From contig CAJUHR010000023.1 of NCBI GenBank assembly GCA_910586255.1, positions 1 to 64,000 on the forward strand: a stretch of DNA of 64,000 nucleotides, in the 5' to 3' direction. This document shows positions 59,058 to 64,000 of the stretch, piece after piece (position 1 is the first letter of the stretch; each line of letters opens with the position of its first letter). The stretch comes from an uncultured Lachnospiraceae bacterium. GTDB taxonomy: Bacteria > Bacillota > Clostridia > Lachnospirales > Lachnospiraceae. Both the position numbers and the translations under genes were made by a program. A model generated the notes under the pieces. That model made no database searches. It saw only the letters and a list, made by a program, of their open reading frames with translations, and had not been told where the DNA came from.

Positions 59058-60950
59058 ATGGAAAAGGGAGAGAAAGAGGTGAATAAATTGAGAAAAAGCC
59101 GTTTTTTTAAGCCAACGGCTGTCCTGGCTTTGGCGGCAGGGATTCTGGCCCTTCAGGGAGCAGGCATATTTTATGGGACAGATATGCGGATAAGAGATTA
59201 CCGTTATCAGCGGGGCGGCCTTATAAACCCGGATATCTATGTGATAGGGATTGATGAGGAGACGCTCATAAGGTACGGGTCCTGGCAGAATTTCAGCAGG
59301 ACCGGTACGGCCCGCCTTCTAGAGCAGTTAAATGGGGACCCGGATCTGGCTCCGGCAGTGATCGGCCTGGATATCGGTTTTTTCGGAGAGACAAAGGGAG
59401 AGGCGGACAGGGCTTTGGCCGATGGGGCCGCCCTTTTGGATAATGTGGTGACTACATCCTATGCCACCTTTGGAAAGGCGGTGTCAGAGGCAAACGGTAC
59501 CTTTTCGGTCCGTGAGCAGGTGATGACCTATGAAGAGCCCTATGAGGCTCTGAGAGAGAATGTAACCTGGGGATTCAGCAATGTTCCGCTGGACACGGAT
59601 GGGATTGTCCGCCACACGATGGGATACATGGAAGCAGAGGGAGAGAAGGTCTACAGCTTTTCGGCAGAGGTGTACAGAAAATATATGGGAGAGCTGCCGT
59701 CCTTGGTGCTTCATGGGAACGGCTTGTGCTACATTCCCTTTTCCGGAAAGCCCTATGATTATTATGGCTCGGAGACAGCAGGCCTTTCCTTTGCGGCTGT
59801 AGCTGAGGGAGAGATTCCCCGGGAGCTGTTTGCCGGGGCCATTGTTCTGGTGGGACCTTACAGCACCGGAATGATGGATTCCTACTATACGGCTGTGGAT
59901 CATGCGGTTCCCATGTATGGAGTGGAGGTTCATGCCAACATTCTTCAGGCTATGCTGGAAGGCAATCATAAGAGGGAGCTGTCTCTGTGGGCCGAAACGG
60001 CAATTACCGGGGTTTTTCTGGCGCTTATGGCCGGAGCCCTAAATGTGAAGGCAGGAGAGAGGGCAAAAAAGGATTCCGGGAAGGAAAAGAGCAAAAGAAA
60101 TCTGAAAAACATACATCAGGGAAGGATGAAGAGGGCGGTGCTTGCTGCCGTGCTGCTGGTGGGCGGGTACTGGTGGATAAGCGGTCTGGCCTACGAAAAG
60201 GGGCTTGTGCTTCCTCTCTTGTATCCTTTGGGGGCAGTGGTATTAAGCCTTGTTTTTTATGTGGCAGGCAGCTATGTGCAGGAGCGGCAGGCCAAAAAGA
60301 ACCTGGAGAGAATTTTTGGAAAGTATGTATCCGGGCCGGTGGTTTCCAACATTTTAAAACAGGGGGAGGAGGCCTTAAAGCTGGGAGGGCAGAAAAAGGA
60401 TATTGCTGTTTTGTTTGTGGATATCCGGGGCTTTACGCCCTTGTCAGAAGCGCTTCCCCCGGAAAAGGTGGTGGAAATTCTGAATCAATACCTGGAGCTG
60501 ACCACCAGCGCGGTGTTTGGCAACGAGGGCACGGTGGACAAATTTATCGGGGATGCAACCATGGCTATCTACAATGCGCCCATGGACTTAGACGACTATG
60601 TGTACCGGGCGGTAAAGACCGGGCTGGATATGGTGGAGGGAGCCAAAAAGCTGGAGAAGAGGCTGGGGGAGATTACGGAAAAAAAGGTAGGCTTCGGAAT
60701 CGGCGTCAATTGCGGGGAGGCGGTTATCGGAAATATCGGAACCAGCAGACGGATGGATTACACGGCCATTGGCAATACGGTTAATACGGCCGCCAGATTG
60801 GAGAGCCAGGCTCTGGCCGGACAGGTGCTAGTCAGCCGGGAGGTGTATGAGAGAGTAAAGGATCGGTTCCGCTTTAAATATCTGGGAACCAGGAAGCTTA
60901 AGGGACTTGCAGAGGAGGCACCGGTTTATCTGGTGGAGGGAATTTTATAA
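59058..60950 (+). CDS. CHASE2-domain class III adenylate/guanylate cyclase
   Basis: 630 residues from ATG 59058; GTG 59079 is a possible start too. One N-terminal helix leads to an extracellular CHASE2 domain (DMRIRDYRYQRGG and VIGIDEETLIRYGSW, about 40-300). Two or three helices follow, separated by a Lys-rich loop, and the C-terminal cyclase spans about 440-625 with VDIRGFTPLSEAL and FIGDATMAIYNAP as metal and base regions. The later stretch YTAIGNTVNTAARLE and the Lys in VDKFIGD favour ATP as substrate. It would make a cyclic nucleotide in response to an outside signal. The phosphatase encoded at 52671 has a cNMP domain and is the obvious receiver. Confidence 0.9.
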   Translation: MEKGEKEVNKLRKSRFFKPTAVLALAAGILALQGAGIFYGTDMRIRDYRYQRGGLINPDIYVIGIDEETLIRYGSWQNFSRTGTARLLEQLNGDPDLAPAVIGLDIGFFGETKGEADRALADGAALLDNVVTTSYATFGKAVSEANGTFSVREQVMTYEEPYEALRENVTWGFSNVPLDTDGIVRHTMGYMEAEGEKVYSFSAEVYRKYMGELPSLVLHGNGLCYIPFSGKPYDYYGSETAGLSFAAVAEGEIPRELFAGAIVLVGPYSTGMMDSYYTAVDHAVPMYGVEVHANILQAMLEGNHKRELSLWAETAITGVFLALMAGALNVKAGERAKKDSGKEKSKRNLKNIHQGRMKRAVLAAVLLVGGYWWISGLAYEKGLVLPLLYPLGAVVLSLVFYVAGSYVQERQAKKNLERIFGKYVSGPVVSNILKQGEEALKLGGQKKDIAVLFVDIRGFTPLSEALPPEKVVEILNQYLELTTSAVFGNEGTVDKFIGDATMAIYNAPMDLDDYVYRAVKTGLDMVEGAKKLEKRLGEITEKKVGFGIGVNCGEAVIGNIGTSRRMDYTAIGNTVNTAARLESQALAGQVLVSREVYERVKDRFRFKYLGTRKLKGLAEEAPVYLVEGIL

Positions 60951-60970
60951 AAGAGAAATACATAGGTAAA

Positions 60971-61011
60971 GCCCTGGGAGCTCTCAAACATTGAGAACTT
61001 CCAGGGCTTTT
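60971..61011. terminator. Terminator between the cyclase gene and tRNA-Leu
   Basis: GCCCTGG (60971-60977) pairs with CCAGGGC (61001-61007), with a second stem CTCAA/TTGAG inside and TTTT after it on the forward strand. It closes the second long gene set. Confidence 0.8.
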
Positions 61012-61025
61012 GCCCCTGCCAAGGA

Positions 61026-61108
61026 TGCCGGCAGCCGGACTCGAACCGGCACGAGGTTGCCCCCGGCAGATTTTGAGTCTGCTGCGTCTGCCATTCCGCC
61101 ACGCCGGC
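61026..61108 (-). tRNA. tRNA-Leu (anticodon CAA)
   Basis: Read on the reverse strand, the 83-nt sequence folds as a class II tRNA. The acceptor stem is GCCGGCG with TGCCGGC, the T-arm contains GGTTCGAGTCC, the variable arm is extended (GGGGGCAACCTC region), and the anticodon stem-loop is GCAGA-CTCAAAA-TCTGC, giving anticodon CAA. The terminal CCA is not encoded. Its 3' end faces the second long gene set, 76 bp from the cyclase stop. Confidence 0.95.
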
Positions 61109-61174
61109 TTATCTCTGCAACGAAAATATTGTAGCATAAGAGGGAGGTTTTGGCAAGTGGTTTTTCAATAAATT

Positions 61175-61594
61175 TTACATAGGCTTGTGGTCAAAGTCAC
61201 ACATGCCGTCATCATCCAGATCCATGTGTTCATGGGTGGGGCCGCTGTAAAATTCTTTTCCTACTACATTGTAAGACTGGCGGCTTTCCTCAATGGCCTG
61301 GGACAGAAGACGGCGGACCTCTAGGGGCTGCCTGATATTTTTCAGAGTAATCTCAGGCATAGAGTCTACCTTTGTCTTTAAAAGAATATCACCGGTGCCG
61401 AAGATTTTGCCTGCCAGCGTCTGATGAAGGGTCAGATCCACAATGCGGTACAAAAGCGTCTCCTCCAGGGTGGTGTTTAAAAATCCATGCTTGATCATGA
61501 GACGGCCATCCTCTATGTAGTAGGTGGTGAAGCTTAAGGGAAACCAGAGATGGTGCTTTTTGTCCTTCCATAAATAGTCTGTGTTTTGAGCCAT
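61175..61594 (-). CDS. PH-domain (YdbT/bPH2-like) protein
   Basis: 139 residues. The region FTTYYIEDGRLMIKHGFLNT followed by ETLLYRIVDLTLHQTLAGKI and FGTGDILLKTK matches the bacterial PH domain of the YdbT/DUF304 class. There is no membrane helix here, although other members have two. The C-terminus is acidic with an Asp/His/Met tail (MDLDDDGMCDFDHKP) that could bind a metal. The cellular role is unknown. It lies between tRNA-Leu and dapL on the same strand. Confidence 0.8.
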   Translation of the reverse strand: MAQNTDYLWKDKKHHLWFPLSFTTYYIEDGRLMIKHGFLNTTLEETLLYRIVDLTLHQTLAGKIFGTGDILLKTKVDSMPEITLKNIRQPLEVRRLLSQAIEESRQSYNVVGKEFYSGPTHEHMDLDDDGMCDFDHKPM

Positions 61595-61640
61595 GACAAT
61601 TCCTTCTTTCTAAAATGGCTGTGGTTAAACGGTTACAGGA

Positions 61641-62837
61641 TTAAAACAATTTGTCGAAGCGTTCCATAGCTTTAGCTGTATTTTCATGGGTTCCAAAGGC
61701 AGTCAGACGGAAATAGCGGGTGCCATTTTCGCCAAAGCCCGCGCCGGGAGTGCCCACAATCTGGGCATTTTTCAGCAGATAGTCAAAGAAATCCCAGGAT
61801 TCCATGCCCTGCGGACACTCAAACCAGATGTAGGGAGAGTGAATCCCGCCGAAAAAGGGGATTTTCTTATGGTTAAGAGTCCGGGCAATCATTTTGGCAT
61901 TTTCCTGATAATAGCGGATGTTTTCCCGGCATTGTCTCATGCCCTCAGGGGAGAATACAGCCGCGGCGCCCTTCTGAACAATATAGGAGGTGCCGTTGAA
62001 TTTGGTGGACTGGCGGCGGTTCCACATGGCGTGAAGGGACATTTCCCTGCCATCGGAGGCAGTAAAGACCAGCTCCCTCGGAACTACCGTATAGCCGCAG
62101 CGGGTACCGGTAAAACCGGCGGTTTTGGAGAGAGAACAAAATTCAATGGCACAGCGTTTGGCTCCCTCAATGGCATAGATGCTTCGGGGAAGCTTTGGAT
62201 CTGTGATAAACGCCTCATAGGCAGAGTCAAACAGGATAACCGCTTCATTGGCCAGGGCATAATCCACCCACTCCTTCAGCTGACTGCGGTTGTAGACGGC
62301 TCCGGTGGGATTGTTGGGAGAGCACAGGTAAATGATATCTGCATGAATGTTTTTGTCCGGCATGGGAAGAAACTGGTTATCTGCATTGCCGGCTAAGTAA
62401 GTAATCTGCTTTCCTCCCATGAGATTGGAATCTACATAGACAGGATAGACCGGGTCGGGAATCAGAATCACATTGTCTGTGTCGAACAGTTCGGAGATAT
62501 TTCCCGTATCGCTTTTGGCGCCATCGGAGATGAAGATATCCTCTGCATCTACATAAATACCGTTTTCCTCATAGTAGGCGCTGATGGCATTCCGGAGAAA
62601 ATCGTAGCCCTGTTCCGGGCCGTAGCCCTTAAAGGTGTCTGAGGAGGCCATGGCGTCAACTCCATTATGGAGCCCCTGAATGGCAAGACTGCCTAAAGGC
62701 AGGGTCACATCGCCGATGCCTAAGCGGATGATCTCTTTGTCTGGATGCGCCGCCGTGTAGCCGGCAACCCGGTGGGCAATCTCGGAGAATAAGTAGCTTT
62801 CCTTCAGATTCTGGTAATTTTCGTTTAATTTTGGCAT
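61641..62837 (-). CDS. dapL: LL-diaminopimelate aminotransferase
   Basis: 398 residues from ATG 62837 after AAAGGA; the frame is open further upstream but is not homologous there. It is a fold-type I PLP enzyme with the lysine motif CSLSKTAGFTGTRCGY, and with EIIRLGIGDVTLPL near the N-terminus and CSPNNPTGAVYNRSQL in the middle, both typical of DapL. It converts tetrahydrodipicolinate to LL-diaminopimelate in one step for lysine and peptidoglycan synthesis. Its presence indicates that the aminotransferase variant of the DAP pathway operates here. Confidence 0.95.
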   Translation of the reverse strand: MPKLNENYQNLKESYLFSEIAHRVAGYTAAHPDKEIIRLGIGDVTLPLGSLAIQGLHNGVDAMASSDTFKGYGPEQGYDFLRNAISAYYEENGIYVDAEDIFISDGAKSDTGNISELFDTDNVILIPDPVYPVYVDSNLMGGKQITYLAGNADNQFLPMPDKNIHADIIYLCSPNNPTGAVYNRSQLKEWVDYALANEAVILFDSAYEAFITDPKLPRSIYAIEGAKRCAIEFCSLSKTAGFTGTRCGYTVVPRELVFTASDGREMSLHAMWNRRQSTKFNGTSYIVQKGAAAVFSPEGMRQCRENIRYYQENAKMIARTLNHKKIPFFGGIHSPYIWFECPQGMESWDFFDYLLKNAQIVGTPGAGFGENGTRYFRLTAFGTHENTAKAMERFDKLF

Positions 62838-62934
62838 AAGGTATTCCTTTCTGTGCCGGGAAATCCTCCAAGGCCGGTGGCGGGGGCATGGCTTTGGAGC
62901 TTTGGCGCTTGTGTAATGGTTTTGATCATGGTTG

Positions 62935-62963
62935 ATTCTAACAAAGAATTGACGGATAGTCAA
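62935..62963 (-). promoter_or_regulatory. Promoter for dapL
   Basis: On the reverse strand, TTGACT (62963-62958), a 17-bp spacer and TAGAAT (62940-62935), about 98 bp before the dapL start. Confidence 0.75.
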
Positions 62964-62990
62964 GGGAAGAGGAAGCAGTTCACAAACTCC

Positions 62991-63019
62991 TTGAATCCCT
63001 GATGACAACTGTGTATAAT
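62991..63019 (+). promoter_or_regulatory. Promoter for the anti-sigma-like gene and polA
   Basis: TTGAAT (62991-62996), a 17-bp spacer and TATAAT (63014-63019), 44 bp before the anti-sigma-like gene. It diverges from the dapL promoter 28 bp away. Confidence 0.8.
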
Positions 63020-63062
63020 AGGAAGGTAGAGAAAGGGATTTTGGCGGGAAAGGAGTGAGGAT

Positions 63063-63416
63063 ATGCTTAGCTGCAGAGAAGTGGAAAAAATGGTTATGCC
63101 TTATATTGACGAGGCGTTAGGAGAGGAAGAGCTGGATGAATTTTTGGAGCATATTGAGGACTGCGAATCCTGCCGGGAGGAGCTGGAGATATACTATACG
63201 GTTTCCGTGGGACTGAGACAGCTGGATCTGGGCACGGGAGTTTTTGACATTACCGGAGCTCTGGAGGAAAGCCTGGATCTGGCATGGCTGAAGGTGCGGG
63301 CCGTGAAGCTGCGCAAGGTGGTCCGGTACGCGGTGGAGACCCTCTGCACCACGGGAGTACTGGTTGCATTGATTCTTCAGTTGCGGCTCTGGCAGCAGGC
63401 CGGGCTGCTTAGATAA
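63063..63416 (+). CDS. Anti-sigma-factor-like zinc-binding membrane protein
   Basis: 117 residues. The N-terminal zf-HC2/ZAS motif is present: an early Cys (MLSCREVE) and HIEDCESCREEL with the HxxxCxxC spacing. A C-terminal helix (VRYAVETLCTTGVLVALILQ) would anchor it in the membrane. Such proteins usually hold an ECF sigma factor, but no sigma gene is adjacent in the window. It lies upstream of polA with a 32-bp gap and shares its promoter. The exact partner is unknown. Confidence 0.75.
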   Translation: MLSCREVEKMVMPYIDEALGEEELDEFLEHIEDCESCREELEIYYTVSVGLRQLDLGTGVFDITGALEESLDLAWLKVRAVKLRKVVRYAVETLCTTGVLVALILQLRLWQQAGLLR

Positions 63417-63448
63417 GAAGCCCAAAAGTTTTGAATAAGGAGATAATA

Positions 63449-64000
63449 ATGGAAAAGCTGGTATTGATTGACGGACACAGTATTTTGAACCGGGCGTTTT
63501 ACGGCGTGCCGGAGCTGACCAATTTTGAGGGACTTCACACCAACGGGGTGTATGGGTTCCTCAATATTATGTTTAAGATTCTTGAGGAGGAGAAGGCAGA
63601 TCATCTGGCAGTGGCCTTTGATCTTCATGAGCCTACCTTCCGCCACAAGATGTATCCCGAATATAAAGGCACCCGCAAGCCTATGCCGGAGGAGCTGCGG
63701 GAACAGGTGCCTCTTATAAAGGAGGTTCTCTCGGCCATGGGGATTCCTATTATGACCATGGCAGGCTATGAGGCGGATGATATTTTAGGAACCTTAGCCA
63801 AGCGGATAGCCGGCGATAAGGTGGAGGTGTCTGTCATATCCGGAGACCGGGATCTTTTGCAGCTGGCAGATACTCACATCAAGATACGTATCCCCAAAAC
63901 CAACAGAAACGGCACCGAGGTGAAGGATTATTATCCGGAGGATGTCAAGCGGGAGTACCAGGTGACTCCCCTGGAATTTATCGATGTGAAGGCCCTTATG
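63449..64000 (+). CDS. polA: DNA polymerase I, N-terminal part (truncated by the window end)
   Basis: The frame opens at ATG 63449 after AAGGAG and runs off the window, so 184 residues are seen. They belong to the 5'-3' exonuclease domain: LVLIDGHSILNRAFYG at the start, AVAFDLHEPTFRHKMYP, the metal-binding stretch GYEADDILGTLAK and SGDRDLLQLAD. These match bacterial PolA. The polymerase domain lies beyond the window, so whether the proofreading domain is active cannot be judged. Confidence 0.95.
   Translation, partial: MEKLVLIDGHSILNRAFYGVPELTNFEGLHTNGVYGFLNIMFKILEEEKADHLAVAFDLHEPTFRHKMYPEYKGTRKPMPEELREQVPLIKEVLSAMGIPIMTMAGYEADDILGTLAKRIAGDKVEVSVISGDRDLLQLADTHIKIRIPKTNRNGTEVKDYYPEDVKREYQVTPLEFIDVKALM

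Noticed and set aside
12004..61108. The secretion genes as an integrative conjugative element inserted at tRNA-Leu
   Set aside because: The tRNA 3' end does face the gene set, but I found no copy of its 3' sequence at the other side, and no integrase, relaxase or excisionase gene. Gene decay occurs only in the middle segment.

Overview
The window looks like a chromosomal segment of a spore-forming, roughly 50 % G+C Lachnospiraceae (Clostridia). The evidence is the core-gene set (luxS, proC, a spoIIM-like gene next to xerD, upp, dapL, polA), strong AAGGAGG ribosome-binding sites, sigma-A type promoters with 17-bp spacers, and many SdpI, LytTR, TRAP and DUF1292 family members. The species assignment is inference only.

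Layout. 1-2290: end of a ribose-type sugar ABC permease and a binding protein whose domain is duplicated in tandem, closed by a 27-bp-stem terminator. 2300-10300: a decayed Fic gene, then housekeeping genes (luxS, an odd sigma-like gene, proC, Nudix, spoIIM-like, xerD, topoisomerase III, a hexapeptide acyltransferase-like gene), with upp and a lipoprotein on the other strand. 12004-30725: a LytTR response regulator diverges from a long operon: RsbW-like kinase, DUF1292 protein, STAS protein, CPBP protease, VirD4, an Ig-like surface protein, two VirB6/TrbL-like proteins, a VirB3-VirB4 fusion, a solute-binding lipoprotein, a small charged protein, a second Ig-like protein, a VirB2-like pilin and a large lipoprotein. 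30760-40000: an interposed segment with a DUF4143 ATPase fragment, an autoinhibited Fic enzyme, an acid-sugar catabolic locus (mandelate-racemase type enzyme, TRAP transporter, GntR regulator, dehydrogenase), two large DNA palindromes and two broken genes. 40300-60950: a second long gene set with three large proteins sharing an atypical kinase-like core (DRHxxN...IDND), a 1134-residue protein built from a module shared with the fourth, a SpoIIE-type phosphatase with a cyclic-nucleotide domain, an MBL-fold hydrolase, a FecR-domain protein, a PMT-type mannosyltransferase, an NHL-repeat protein and a CHASE2 nucleotide cyclase. 61000-64000: tRNA-Leu(CAA), a PH-domain protein, dapL, an anti-sigma-like protein and the start of polA.

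Main idea. The two long gene sets appear to form one system. A 68-bp element (63/68 identical, same orientation) lies upstream of the first gene of each set, at 12806-12873 and 40148-40215. It contains two LytTR-like half sites followed by a conserved promoter-like block, and the first copy also lies just upstream of the LytTR regulator gene. Partner-switching parts are split between the sets: the RsbW-like kinase and STAS protein in the first, the SpoIIE phosphatase in the second. The phosphatase carries a cyclic-nucleotide domain and the second set encodes a nucleotide cyclase. The secretion genes have a VirD4 coupling ATPase but no relaxase, integrase or cell-wall hydrolase, and three of the second-set proteins end in Lys/Arg-rich tails of the kind that T4SS coupling proteins recognise. 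My working hypothesis is a chromosomally fixed, non-conjugative type IV secretion-like machine with kinase-like substrates or regulators, under LytTR and cyclic-nucleotide/partner-switch control. Every functional link here is inferred from sequence and context.
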